Origin: Lentimicrobiaceae bacterium
GTDB lineage: Bacteria; Bacteroidota; Bacteroidia; Bacteroidales; Lentimicrobiaceae
Assembly: GCA_020636745.1 (NCBI GenBank)
Contig: JACJXH010000002.1
Span: 186,001 to 250,000, forward strand
DNA length: 64,000 nucleotides
Direction of reading: 5' to 3'
A model generated the notes under the pieces. The model was not told the DNA's origin and searched no databases. It saw only the letters and a list, made by a program, of their open reading frames with translations. Positions within the stretch are counted from its first letter, which is position 1; the number at the start of each line of letters is the position of its first letter. Made by a program: the position numbers and the translations under genes. This document shows, in pieces, positions 9,140 through 17,768 of this stretch.

Positions 9140-9756
9140 GAAAAATAGAATCGATTTGTGTATTTTGTGGTTCTTCGCCCGGAGCTGATGTGGCTTTTAC
9201 TGAAGCTGCCCGCGAGCTTGGCCGGCTATTGGGTCAGAAGAAAATTACATTGGTTTACGGGGGAAGCAATATTGGGCTGATGCGGGCTATTGCCGACGCT
9301 TGTCTGGCTGAAGGCGGACATGTAATTGGTGTGATGCCTCAAGGACTGATTGACCGTGAAGTAGCCTATACCAATCTGAAAGAGTTTCATGTGGTTGAAT
9401 CAATGAGTATACGCAAAGAAAAAATGGCGGAACTCTCAGATGCTTTTATCGCTATGCCGGGCGGCATTGGCACACTCGACGAAATATTTGAGGTTATGTC
9501 ATGGAATCAACTGGAGATCATGGACAAACCTGTGGCATTGCTTAATACCAAAGGCTTTTATAACGATTTGGTAAAATTCCTGGATTACACGGTTGAACAG
9601 CGATTTGTAAGAAGTGAACACCGCCAGAATCTTTTGGTGGATGAAGGCCCGGAACAATTGTTGCTGGCTATTGAAAATTATGAATCTGTGAAAGTTGACA
9701 GCAAGTGGATTGATGACATCAAAGCGCAGACTGAAAGCCGTTTGAATGGTAAGTAA
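9136..9756 (+). CDS. LOG-family nucleotide 5'-monophosphate phosphoribohydrolase
   Basis: A 206-residue Rossmann-fold protein of the TIGR00730/LOG family, often mislabelled lysine decarboxylase. Motifs are SICVFCGSSPG at the N-terminus, VYGGSNIGLM, the arginine helix SIRKEKM, and PGGIGTLDEIFEVMSW starting at residue 108 (the PGGxGTxxE motif that binds the phosphoribosyl group). These enzymes release a base from nucleoside monophosphates, the cytokinin-activating reaction in plants. The bacterial role is usually nucleotide salvage or housekeeping. It overlaps lipB by four bases and is therefore co-expressed with it. Confidence 0.9.
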   Translation: MRKIESICVFCGSSPGADVAFTEAARELGRLLGQKKITLVYGGSNIGLMRAIADACLAEGGHVIGVMPQGLIDREVAYTNLKEFHVVESMSIRKEKMAELSDAFIAMPGGIGTLDEIFEVMSWNQLEIMDKPVALLNTKGFYNDLVKFLDYTVEQRFVRSEHRQNLLVDEGPEQLLLAIENYESVKVDSKWIDDIKAQTESRLNGK

Positions 9757-9771
9757 ACCTGGTTGGCACTC

Positions 9772-9789
9772 AAAGGGCTTCGGCTTTTT
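9772..9789 (+). terminator. Weak terminator after lipB-LOG
   Basis: A 7-bp stem with two G.U pairs and a TTCG tetraloop (AAAGGGC-TTCG-GCTTTTT), 16 bases after the LOG stop. The T-run is part of the stem, so the call is tentative. Confidence 0.45.
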
Positions 9790-9851
9790 GAATGTACTTT
9801 GATGAATGCATGAGGAGCCTGTAATTAAATTAATTGGCAGGAATTTAATAT

Positions 9852-11282
9852 TTAGCTATGTGCCATTCTGCGGTTCATTCCTTTGAAAATAAACTGATGG
9901 AAAGGCCATACTGCAAACCAGTACAACCGACCTGTCAGTCCTTTGGGCCTGAAAGTAGCGGTTTGTCTGAGAAATAACGCCCCGCTTTTATGAATTATCG
10001 TGAACTCAAGCCAGGCTTCGCCCGGGAGTTTCATTTCTGCATAAAGCAGCAGGCGTCCGCTATCACGGTCTGCAAGTAAAACCCTCCAGAAGTCAAGTGC
10101 ATCTCCTGCATTGATTTCTTCATGATTGGTCCGGCCGCGCCTCAGGCCAATTCCTCCTGACATTTTATCGACAAAACCTCTTATTTTCCATAAAAAGTTG
10201 GCATAATACCAGCCTTTTTCGCCACCTACGCTCCATACATTAGCAATCACTTTGTCGCGATCTGATTTAATTTTTGTTTCCCTGATGTCACTGTAACAGC
10301 CATGTTCAGGTACTGAAATATATTCGTTCAGGTTTGGCAGGTTACTGCTGCTTACCAGTGCATCTTTCCAGCTTGAAACAACATGATGCTGAGCTATTCG
10401 TTCAAAGGCAAGTTCAATCGCTTCTTTGTATGAAAGGGGGGCTTTTCCGGTAAGCTGGCTGAACATATTTTGGTTGCATATTACTTCAACTTTCATGCTG
10501 TTTACCAGATTTACGGCCAATTTGTATGAAGTGCTGGTAATAAAGTATAACCAGTACGATGAGAGACGGGGAGTCATCAGAGGCAATACAAGAATATATC
10601 TTTTTAACCTTCTTACAGCAGCATATTGCAGCAGCATTTGCTTGTAAGTGAGAACATCAGGCCCTCCGATATCCAGTATCTTGTGAAGCGCATCAGGATT
10701 TAGCATGGCCGCCTTCAAACTACTGATAACATCTCTGACTGCGATTGGCTGGCAGCGTGTATTCAGCCACCGGGGTGTAACCATCACCGGTAGCTTCTCT
10801 GATAAGTCGCGGATAATTTCAAATGAAGCACTTCCTGACCCTACAATTATACCAGCTCTTAAAGTGGTACATGGTATGCCGCAATTCATCAGTAATTCTT
10901 CAACCCTGAGTCTTGACCGAAGGTGAGGAGAGGCTGCTTCAGGGTTCTGTAACCCGCTTAGATAAATAATTTGTTTAACCTTGCATGTTTTTACAATCTG
11001 AATAAAGTTTTTGGCCGAGCGGAGTTCCATCTCTTCAAACTTATCAATAGCCGAACCCATTGAATGGATAAGGTAAAAGGCTACATCTATATCAGTTAGG
11101 GTGTCCGCAAATGTTTTATTGTTCAGTAAATCGGCTTCAATAATGTGAAGCTGAGGGCCGGGTTCATGCTGAAACCTTTGTTTGTCGCGAACAATGCACA
11201 TGACTTCATGCCCTTCGGCCAAAAGCACAGGAAGCAATCGCTTGCCAATATATCCGGTTGCACCGGTGAGGATTACCTTCAT
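9852..11282 (-). CDS. YbjT-like NAD(P)-binding SDR with C-terminal DUF2867
   Basis: A 476-residue protein. The N-terminus LTGATGYIGKRLL is the GxxGxxG dinucleotide-binding motif of atypical short-chain dehydrogenases, followed by an NmrA/YbjT-type domain to about residue 290 (YLIHSMGS, IYLSGL, RAGIIVGSGSASFE). The last 150 residues (WYYANFLWKIRGFVDKMSGG, WRVLLADRDSGRLLLYAEMKLPG, FRPKGLTGRLYW) match the DUF2867 lipid-binding-like domain that is usually fused to this SDR. The reaction is unknown. Proposed roles are quinone or lipid-linked redox chemistry. It converges on the LOG gene and diverges from the nitroreductase gene. Confidence 0.85.
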   Translation of the reverse strand: MKVILTGATGYIGKRLLPVLLAEGHEVMCIVRDKQRFQHEPGPQLHIIEADLLNNKTFADTLTDIDVAFYLIHSMGSAIDKFEEMELRSAKNFIQIVKTCKVKQIIYLSGLQNPEAASPHLRSRLRVEELLMNCGIPCTTLRAGIIVGSGSASFEIIRDLSEKLPVMVTPRWLNTRCQPIAVRDVISSLKAAMLNPDALHKILDIGGPDVLTYKQMLLQYAAVRRLKRYILVLPLMTPRLSSYWLYFITSTSYKLAVNLVNSMKVEVICNQNMFSQLTGKAPLSYKEAIELAFERIAQHHVVSSWKDALVSSSNLPNLNEYISVPEHGCYSDIRETKIKSDRDKVIANVWSVGGEKGWYYANFLWKIRGFVDKMSGGIGLRRGRTNHEEINAGDALDFWRVLLADRDSGRLLLYAEMKLPGEAWLEFTIIHKSGALFLRQTATFRPKGLTGRLYWFAVWPFHQFIFKGMNRRMAHS

Positions 11283-11407
11283 GCTGTTTAGTTAATGAAT
11301 GCTTAACAAGCTATTTGCCTATATGTTTTGTGAATGATTGGAACTTTTTGTCTTTCAATGTTTAAATTGATTAATTTAACTCCAGTTTTCTGCCTTTCGT
11401 CTGTAAT

Positions 11408-11441
11408 TTGTTGTTGTCGGCAACAACTGTTTATAGTTTTG
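11408..11441 (+). promoter_or_regulatory. Promoter of the ferredoxin-nitroreductase gene
   Basis: -7 box TAGTTTTG at 11434-11441 (exact TAnnTTTG). A run of three TTG triplets at 11408-11416 supplies a -33 element; from the last TTG the spacer is 17 bases. The -7 box ends 19 bases before the ATG at 11461. Confidence 0.55.
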
Positions 11442-11460
11442 ATGTTTAAAACAAGCCATC

Positions 11461-12375
11461 ATGTCAGTAGCCACCAGCCGTACGGGTACAGAAAATGCCC
11501 GAATTACCATCGATTATCAGAAATGTACAGCTTGCGGGCTGTGTGTGAAAGTTTGCAAGGATTTTTCCTTGATAATGGATGACCAAAAACTTACCATTAA
11601 TCCAAAACCGTTATTTGGTTGTATGGCTTGTGGCCATTGTGTTGCAGTTTGTCCACACGATGCCATTTCTGTTGAAGGACGAACAGTCGCAAAAGAAGAT
11701 TTTAGTGCATTGAAACAAGGGGAACCATCTGTCAATTTCCCTCAACTATACTCTTTTTTGTTGAATCGACGCAGTATCCGCGATTTTAAGAACAAGCCTG
11801 TTGAACATGAGATAATCGAAAAAATTCTTTCCCTTTCATCTACTGCTCCCATGGGTTTACCTCCATCCGATGTGGGTGTCATGGTTTTAAACAGTCGTGA
11901 AAAAGTGAGGCAGTTTTCTTTTGATTTTGTGGATTTGCTGAGCCGGATGAAGTGGATGGTATCTCCGGCGGTTATGCGATTGATGCGCCCGTTTATGGGC
12001 AAAGATGATTATCTGGCTTTTAAATCCTTTGTAATGCCTTTGGTAGAATTTTTCTGCAAATCAAAACAGCGACAGGAAAATTATGTGCTTTATGATGCGC
12101 CATTGGCTATCATGTTTTATGGAAATATGTCGGACCCGGCTGATCCATACATTACTGCAACTTATGCTACCCTGGCTGCTGAATCGCTGGGGTTAGGAGC
12201 TTGTATGATTGGGAGTGTGGGGCCGTTTTTGAAGCACACCGGAAAAGATTTTAAAAGAAAATACGGATTGCCTTCAAAAATGCGCGATTCAATCATCGTT
12301 GTTTTTGGATATCCGCAGTTTAAATTCAATAAAACCATCAAAAGGAGTTTTGCTAAAGTTGATTATTATGTATAG
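11461..12375 (+). CDS. Nitroreductase-family protein with N-terminal 2[4Fe-4S] ferredoxin domain
   Basis: A 304-residue cytoplasmic fusion. Residues 15-75 carry two complete cluster motifs: CTACGLCVKVC (Cys22, 25, 28, 32) and CMACGHCVAVC (Cys54, 57, 60, 64). The remainder is an FMN-dependent nitroreductase fold, recognisable by RRSIRDFKNKPVE, LSSTAPMGLPPSD and TYATLAAESLGLGACMIG. Such fusions pass electrons from the clusters to flavin and are common in anaerobes. The substrate is unknown (nitroaromatics, enones or a dedicated partner). The large middle insertion (about 160-215) is typical of this subgroup. It probably forms a single-gene unit with its own promoter. Confidence 0.88.
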   Translation: MSVATSRTGTENARITIDYQKCTACGLCVKVCKDFSLIMDDQKLTINPKPLFGCMACGHCVAVCPHDAISVEGRTVAKEDFSALKQGEPSVNFPQLYSFLLNRRSIRDFKNKPVEHEIIEKILSLSSTAPMGLPPSDVGVMVLNSREKVRQFSFDFVDLLSRMKWMVSPAVMRLMRPFMGKDDYLAFKSFVMPLVEFFCKSKQRQENYVLYDAPLAIMFYGNMSDPADPYITATYATLAAESLGLGACMIGSVGPFLKHTGKDFKRKYGLPSKMRDSIIVVFGYPQFKFNKTIKRSFAKVDYYV

Positions 12376-12676
12376 TCAGCATAACAATTCTCCTTTTGAT
12401 ATTGGTTTACGCGCAAACATAGCTTTATTTGCATTCAGGAGTGGCTGCTGAATTTTTCGCCTTATTCAAAAAAAAACATCATGGTAATAAAGTTTGTTTG
12501 GTTTCCAAAGTGACACCGAATATTGTGTTTTTAAGGCTGGCAAATTATTTAACATCTCAGCTTTTTAAATGAGCGTGATGTTGAACTTCTTTTCTGATAC
12601 TTCTGCCAGCAATATGTTTTACTGGTAGCCCTTTTTCCTTTTGGAATCACCCATCTTTATGTGGATTTTTTTCAGT
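12376..12676. other. Gap with no recognised element
   Basis: A 301-base AT-rich convergent gap between the nitroreductase and the NmrA-like gene. I see no ORF, RNA, convincing terminator or repeat in it. Confidence 0.6.
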
Positions 12677-13354
12677 TTACTGCGATTTTGAAGCAAGAGC
12701 AAGAATGTCTCTGGGTTTCAAAATCTGCTTTTCATAATCCTGCAAAACTGTATTAATCATGGCTTGCCCAATTTGTGTGGTTGTTACAACAGAGTCAGGC
12801 GATATAAGCCTGATGAGTTTTACAAGCCACATAAAATGGTCGTAGATGAACTGATAACTTTTTGTACGCGATTTTATACCCCTTAAGGGAATGATGGCTC
12901 CGGGTCTGAACATGTATGCACGTCTGAAACCCAGTTGTATAAGGTCGTTTTCAGTTTTGCCTTTGACTCTTGCCCACATCATTCTTCCTTTTTCTGTTGT
13001 ATCAGTACCCTGCCCCGAAACATAGTTAAAAATCATAGCCGGGTTCATACGGTGCAGGACTTTGGCCAGCGAAAGCGTATATGCGTAGGTAATTTGTTTG
13101 TATTGGTCTTCATTCAAACCTGCGGCGCTAACGCCCATGCAAAAAAAGCAGGCATCATAGCCTTTTAAATCAATGCTTGCGGTATTGAAATCGTTGAAAT
13201 CACTATGAATTAACTCCTTAAGCTTGGGGTGTTTCAGGGAGACAGGGTTTCTTCCGATAACAAGTACTTCACCAATTGCGCGATGGTCTAAACACTCCAG
13301 CAGAACCCCTTTTCCAACCATTCCGGTTGCACCTGTTAAAATTACTTTTTTCAT
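12677..13354 (-). CDS. NAD(P)-binding oxidoreductase-like protein (atypical SDR)
   Basis: A 225-residue Rossmann protein. VILTGATGMVGKGVLLECL is the nucleotide-binding loop, and the rest (YDACFFCMGVSAAGL, RAYMFRPGAIIPL) resembles the HTATIP2/NmrA-like group. The usual SDR YxxxK pair is not evident, which is normal for this atypical class. It is last in a TetR-SDR-SDR series on the minus strand, 31 bases after the classical SDR. No substrate can be assigned. Confidence 0.8.
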   Translation of the reverse strand: MKKVILTGATGMVGKGVLLECLDHRAIGEVLVIGRNPVSLKHPKLKELIHSDFNDFNTASIDLKGYDACFFCMGVSAAGLNEDQYKQITYAYTLSLAKVLHRMNPAMIFNYVSGQGTDTTEKGRMMWARVKGKTENDLIQLGFRRAYMFRPGAIIPLRGIKSRTKSYQFIYDHFMWLVKLIRLISPDSVVTTTQIGQAMINTVLQDYEKQILKPRDILALASKSQ

Positions 13355-13385
13355 TGTTTTATTTCAAGTGGTGAAACGTAGTTTG

Positions 13386-14171
13386 TTAACTGACTTCCTG
13401 CATGAGGCGAATTTGTCGCAACATTATTTTTTTGGGTGTGATTGGCAGAAATAACATCATTACCTTTTGTGCAAAGGTCAGTCCTGAAATAACTTCCAGC
13501 CGGCCGGCGAGCATTCCTTTATAACCATCAAGGGCAACAGTCCGGGCATTGGCTGTGTGCTGAAACATGGTCGTTTTGTCCATTCCGGAAATCCGGCCGA
13601 ATTCAGTTTCTGTGGCTCCCGGCAGCAGCGCTGTTACTGTTACGTTGGTATCAAGCAATTCTCCGGCAATGGCCTGGCTGAATGATGTGACATAAGCCTT
13701 GGTTGCAAAATAAACGGCCTGAAGTGGTCCGGGCATGAGGCTTGCAGTTGAGGATACATTTAAAATTCTACCGCTGTTTCTTTCCACAAAATCTGGCAGG
13801 AATAGCCTGGTAAGAGCTGTTAATGCAACAACATTCAGGTTAATCATGGCAAGATCCTGTGTCCATTCCCGCTCGTGAAACTTGCCAATTCCGCCAAATC
13901 CAGCATTATTAACCAGGTAATCAATCTGAATGCCCGCTTTTTTTACTTCCTCATAAATTTCTTTTGGCGCTTCAGGTAAATTAAGGTCTTTGACAATGAC
14001 TTTTACCTGAACCGCATGTTTTTGTTCCAGTTCAGTTTTGAGCTTCTCCAGTTTGTCACCGCTTCTGGCGATAATGACCAAATTTCCGCCATTTTCTGCG
14101 TGGATGCTGGCTATTTCTTTTCCTATGCCCGATGAGGCTCCTGTTATTAATAGGGTTTTTGTTGTTTTCAT
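13386..14171 (-). CDS. Classical short-chain dehydrogenase/reductase
   Basis: A 261-residue cytoplasmic oxidoreductase of the DltE/YqjQ type. It has the complete classical SDR set: TGASSGIG (residues 10-17) for NAD(P), NNAG at 88-91, catalytic Ser140, Tyr154 and Lys158 (YFATK), and a C-terminal membrane-hugging tail (KVMMLFLPITPKKIMLRQIR). The substrate is unknown. It follows the TetR gene by 51 bases, and that gap holds a palindrome like the one in front of tetR. It is therefore likely induced when the TetR protein binds its ligand. Confidence 0.87.
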   Translation of the reverse strand: MKTTKTLLITGASSGIGKEIASIHAENGGNLVIIARSGDKLEKLKTELEQKHAVQVKVIVKDLNLPEAPKEIYEEVKKAGIQIDYLVNNAGFGGIGKFHEREWTQDLAMINLNVVALTALTRLFLPDFVERNSGRILNVSSTASLMPGPLQAVYFATKAYVTSFSQAIAGELLDTNVTVTALLPGATETEFGRISGMDKTTMFQHTANARTVALDGYKGMLAGRLEVISGLTFAQKVMMLFLPITPKKIMLRQIRLMQEVS

Positions 14172-14188
14172 TTGAATTGGTTTTAAAT

Positions 14189-14200
14189 GTAAGTACTTAC
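14189..14200. promoter_or_regulatory. Operator-like palindrome in front of the SDR gene
   Basis: GTAAGTACTTAC is a perfect 12-bp palindrome. With its right flank (TAAGTACTTACTTGC) it matches 12 of 15 bases of TGAGTAATCACTTGC, which lies in front of the TetR gene. It is probably a second binding site for the same regulator. Confidence 0.6.
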
Positions 14201-14222
14201 TTGCTTTGATGGATAAAAAAAA

Positions 14223-14750
14223 TCAGAGATTATACTTGGTTTTCAAAAAAGCCACCATGTTGTCGAGGTTATAATGCTTTTGAAGGAAGTATTTTGTAGC
14301 AAGCCCATCAATTGTTAATAATACTATCTGGGCTTCCTGTTCAGGAGATTCATAGCCAAGTTTTCCGAATGCACTCGTTAAAGCCATTTCCAGTGGTATC
14401 ATTTTTTGCTCGCCATATTGTTCTGTTTCCCATTTAACTTTATACTGCAGTTTCCAGAACTCCATTTCTTCATTGACTGATTTGATATTCAGTAATGTAT
14501 CAAATGTTTTTCTGATTACAGCTTTCGGATCTGTTTCAAATATAATATCTGCAAACAATATTTTTACCCTTTCTTCTCCTTCCTGAATGATGGCCTCCAG
14601 AAGACCTTCCTTATTTTTAAAATGCCTGAAAATAAGACCTTCTGAAACACCTGCATGAGCCGCAACTTTACTTGTTGAAGTACTTTTGAATCCGTCACGG
14701 GCAAATAACTCAAGTGCGGCACGTAAAATCTTTTCCTGTTTTTCTGTCAT
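14223..14750 (-). CDS. TetR/AcrR-family transcriptional regulator
   Basis: A 175-residue repressor. The N-terminal HTH is clear (ILRAALELFARDGFKSTSTSKVAAHAGVSEGLIFRHF, given here only to mark the family pattern), followed by KNKEGLLEAI. The C-terminal helical domain should bind a small ligand and dimerise. A consensus promoter and an overlapping palindrome sit directly upstream, so it probably represses itself and the following SDR genes. The ligand is unknown. Confidence 0.88.
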   Translation of the reverse strand: MTEKQEKILRAALELFARDGFKSTSTSKVAAHAGVSEGLIFRHFKNKEGLLEAIIQEGEERVKILFADIIFETDPKAVIRKTFDTLLNIKSVNEEMEFWKLQYKVKWETEQYGEQKMIPLEMALTSAFGKLGYESPEQEAQIVLLTIDGLATKYFLQKHYNLDNMVAFLKTKYNL

Positions 14751-14756
14751 GGTAAG

Positions 14757-14772
14757 AAGTGAGTAATCACTT
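14757..14772. promoter_or_regulatory. Operator-like inverted repeat in front of tetR
   Basis: AAGTGA-GTAA-TCACTT has perfect 6-bp arms. It lies between the -7 box (14774-14781) and the ATG at 14750, covering the expected transcription start, the classic place for autorepression. Confidence 0.65.
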
Positions 14773-14773
14773 G

Positions 14774-14803
14774 CAAAGATACGATTATTTTTTTGATGGG
14801 CAA
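14774..14803 (-). promoter_or_regulatory. Consensus Bacteroidota promoter of tetR
   Basis: On the minus strand TTG (14803-14801), a 19-base spacer and TATCTTTG (14781-14774): an exact TTG-N19-TAnnTTTG arrangement. Confidence 0.7.
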
Positions 14804-14922
14804 TTTATTTTCAATATTACTTAATAAAAATTATTAAATCTGTTTGAAAAAGTGAGGGCAAAACCAACTGTAAGACAAGTAAAATCCCGCCTTCATGATA
14901 TATTGGGACATAAAATCAGGAG

Positions 14923-14947
14923 GCCTGATACAGCAGTCTGCTCAGGC
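14923..14947 (-). terminator. Possible terminator of the T9SS propeller gene
   Basis: Imperfect hairpin GCCTGA...TCAGGC with an inner 5-bp pairing, 43 bases beyond the minus-strand stop at 14990. There is no strong T-run, so this is tentative. Confidence 0.35.
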
Positions 14948-14989
14948 TTTATTTAGAAACGGGAAAAGAGAACAGTATACTTTTTTCAA

Positions 14990-16144
14990 TCAGAGTTTGA
15001 GTATTTTTTTTGAAACCTGCGTTGTTTCGTTCATCACCGAAACAAAATAGACGCCGGCCTTCAGCTGGCTGATATCAAGTGTAAGTTCTCCTGAGAATAG
15101 TTGCTGTTTTAATATCATTCCGCCTAAATCTTTTATCTGAACAAAAGCTGAATGGTTTAATAAGCTTACAATTTTTATCTGGTTCGTTGCAGGGTTAGGA
15201 TACAGGGAAAGTAATTTTTCTTTATTTTGCAGATTTCCAATGGCTTGAGGCACAGGCAAGTTCAGCTCATAAAGATATCCTTCCGTGCTGCCTGTTCCTT
15301 CTTCTGTCATGTAAAGTTTGGTGGTGCTAACAAATCCAATGGATTCATTTTGGCCCGGCATGCTTGTAAAATTGTATCTGACCATTTCACCATCAAAAAA
15401 CCGGTTACCCGGATAATTGGTAAAAGAAAGAAGTCCGGTTTTAGTAAGCAGAATCAATTCTCCTGTGTGATGATTGATATCTGCCGAAGTTATTCGGCCG
15501 GTTTCTTCGGTGTTGCCTGCATGATAGGTATCGGCAAGTCTGGCTGTATATGTTCCCGGCGTATCGGGGAGAACATACATTTTAGTGATTCCTGTAAAAG
15601 GTGTGCTTCGGTCTTTTGTAAAAAGGAACAAAGAGTCATTATGCCATACAATTGCTTCAATATCAAAGTTGCGGTTGGAAGCAGGTGGTGGAAAAGATGT
15701 TTGATCTTCGAATGTAAATGAGATAATCTGAGCGTTAACACTGTTCCCGCTAATGGTTTCAGGTGAAGGAATCTTGTAGATGGCCAGATTTTGGCGGTCG
15801 TTGTTGTTATTGCCAGCGTCGTTGAGGTACCAGGTTTCTTCATTATCAACGGCCATATCTTCCCAGTCGATATTATGAACGTTGGAAATGGTAAGGGTGC
15901 GAAGAAGTGTTCCTGTGGTATCAAAACAGTATATTTCATTCGAATTGCCTGAATCTTCGTGAGACCATATACGGTTGGTGCCTTCAATAGCAATGCCGGA
16001 GCTTTCGGTAAGAACCGAAGGCAACCTGCAGATATGCCTCAGACTGACTGACCGTTCATCTGTTTGCTGAGACTGACACTGAGCGGTGAGTATAGTCAGT
16101 AAAAGAAAGGGAATGAATAGATTCCTGTAATTTAAATGTTTCAT
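14990..16144 (-). CDS. T9SS-exported protein with beta-propeller-like domain
   Basis: A 384-residue exported protein. Residues 1-25 are a signal peptide (YRNLFIPFLLLTILTAQC; the Cys could alternatively be lipidated). Residues 30-290 contain repeating propeller-like blades (SSGIAIEGTNRIWSHEDSG, IDWEDMAVDNEETWYLNDAG). Residues 310-384 form a type A T9SS sorting tail (LSLYPNPATNQIKI ... LKAGVYFVSVMN ... KKILKL), which targets the protein to the outer surface and is removed on export. Function is unknown. Similar modules appear in esterase-like phytase and SdiA-regulated proteins. It starts 17 bases after the membrane protein gene at 16162, so the two are probably co-transcribed. Confidence 0.82.
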   Translation of the reverse strand: MKHLNYRNLFIPFLLLTILTAQCQSQQTDERSVSLRHICRLPSVLTESSGIAIEGTNRIWSHEDSGNSNEIYCFDTTGTLLRTLTISNVHNIDWEDMAVDNEETWYLNDAGNNNNDRQNLAIYKIPSPETISGNSVNAQIISFTFEDQTSFPPPASNRNFDIEAIVWHNDSLFLFTKDRSTPFTGITKMYVLPDTPGTYTARLADTYHAGNTEETGRITSADINHHTGELILLTKTGLLSFTNYPGNRFFDGEMVRYNFTSMPGQNESIGFVSTTKLYMTEEGTGSTEGYLYELNLPVPQAIGNLQNKEKLLSLYPNPATNQIKIVSLLNHSAFVQIKDLGGMILKQQLFSGELTLDISQLKAGVYFVSVMNETTQVSKKILKL

Positions 16145-16161
16145 TTCAAAGATGTTAAATG

Positions 16162-17619
16162 TCAGAATGATTCAATTTCCTTGATGCCTTTTCGGTTCAT
16201 TACAATGCGATACCTTTTGTATTCTGATTGTTCTTCATTTTTAAACTGAATGACCAGATTGATGTAATACATTTTCTCGCCTTTTACGATGCCGATGCTT
16301 CCATTTTCACCAGGTATAAACAGGGGAACAATCGGATTATCCATTTTTTGGACAAAATTGGAAACATTGAACCGGATAATATCATTCATACCACTGGTTG
16401 GATATTGGCTGCATTCGTTCAGGCTTTTTCGGTTGAGTCTGACTAACCTTCGATAAAGGATAATTTTTTCGCGGTTATTGCGGTTATCAGCTTCAAGAAT
16501 GGCCGAACGGTTGCGTGTTTTCAATACTTCGGCCGGAACTTTGCTTTCAGAAATAAAGTCCATGCTCTCTTTGCTCCAGCCTATATTGTGATTGCTCAGG
16601 CTAACATCGGTGCGGTGGTCAAAAAATCTGCGGCCGAGTTTATGCGCAAAATAATAACGCGAAAGTTCTTTTATCCGGTCTTTGAGCATATAACTAACCA
16701 CCAGTGCCACAAAGAAGGGCATGGTAAAATTGCCGAATTTTTGCTGAAATGAAAATGCCATGGCTGTGGCAAAAACCATTGAAATACCTGCCGCAATGCT
16801 CATGTAAACCTGCTCAATCAGCACACCGTCGCGGCGTTTATTGGTAGTAAGGAACAATTCATTTTCAGCGTATTTTTTCAACAGACTTAATCTGAAAACT
16901 AAATCGCGATTTCTGTCAGGACTTTCTTTTTCAACAACCGGATAGCCTTTTGCTTGTTTATAGGCTACTTCATCGGTAATCAGTTTCATTAATTTTATAC
17001 TGATATCAGGGGAAAGATCCGGACTTTTTCTCAATCCGCTCATCAGTTTAAAGGAATGCTGTTCCAGCAGATTACTTAAAAATTCATCACCAAAAAGGTA
17101 ATAATTCATCAACTCCTTATTGATGGTTGAAACGTTGATAATTCGTCTTAATTGCCGGTAGTTTTCAGCAATGGTTTTTACACTTTCAATGTATGAATCA
17201 ACAAGATAACCAAGGTCTTCATCAGAGCCATTCTCTGAAATATGGTTGATTTCTTCACGAAGGGCGCTTTTTACAATGGATACAAACATCCTGATGTGAT
17301 ATTCGTATTCGGCAATTCGCGCACGTGAAGGTTGAGAGGCCAGCTCCTGAAAAGCTTTTTCCATTAATAAAAATGGTTCGTTTTCCCTTACAGCAATGTT
17401 GCGCAGTAAATAAACAGGAGTAATTAATCTGATATTGGATTTGAGATCGCGGTAGAAGTCAGATTTCTGGTAAGTAAATCGGTTAATATCAAGACTGTTG
17501 GGAATAAACAGCCAGGTGTTCACTGCAAAGTCGCTAATTTCCTGCTTCTTTCGTGCAATGAATCCCAGTTTTATTTCAACAGAGAATTTATCGTGTATTT
17601 TAACTAAGTCTTCAATCAT
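16162..17619 (-). CDS. Unrecognised membrane protein (485 aa)
   Basis: I do not recognise this family. The protein has no signal peptide. A long, charged, mostly helical N-terminal domain (about 1-270) comes first, then two adjacent hydrophobic helices (about 272-325: VYMSIAAGISMVFATAMAFSF and MPFFVALVVSYML), and finally a cytosolic-type basic domain with a beta-rich end (KMYYINLVIQFKNEEQSEYKRYRIV). The two-helix hairpin implies that both large domains are on the same, probably cytoplasmic, side. It lies 17 bases upstream of the T9SS propeller gene. No catalytic motif is evident. Confidence 0.7.
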   Translation of the reverse strand: MIEDLVKIHDKFSVEIKLGFIARKKQEISDFAVNTWLFIPNSLDINRFTYQKSDFYRDLKSNIRLITPVYLLRNIAVRENEPFLLMEKAFQELASQPSRARIAEYEYHIRMFVSIVKSALREEINHISENGSDEDLGYLVDSYIESVKTIAENYRQLRRIINVSTINKELMNYYLFGDEFLSNLLEQHSFKLMSGLRKSPDLSPDISIKLMKLITDEVAYKQAKGYPVVEKESPDRNRDLVFRLSLLKKYAENELFLTTNKRRDGVLIEQVYMSIAAGISMVFATAMAFSFQQKFGNFTMPFFVALVVSYMLKDRIKELSRYYFAHKLGRRFFDHRTDVSLSNHNIGWSKESMDFISESKVPAEVLKTRNRSAILEADNRNNREKIILYRRLVRLNRKSLNECSQYPTSGMNDIIRFNVSNFVQKMDNPIVPLFIPGENGSIGIVKGEKMYYINLVIQFKNEEQSEYKRYRIVMNRKGIKEIESF

Positions 17620-17768
17620 GGATTAAAATTAAACATATTTTGATTGAAATATGTGATTAGGAGCAAACTGCAAGACTGAATGGATAGATAATTCCATATT
17701 AATTTTCAGGATGCCAAGCCTGTCAGCGATGCAGTAATGTTCCGGAGATTGTTGGTCGAAATGGTAAA

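Noticed and set aside
9136..9756. Lysine decarboxylase, the label often given to this family
   Set aside because: PGGxGTxxE is the LOG phosphoribohydrolase motif, and no PLP site is present.
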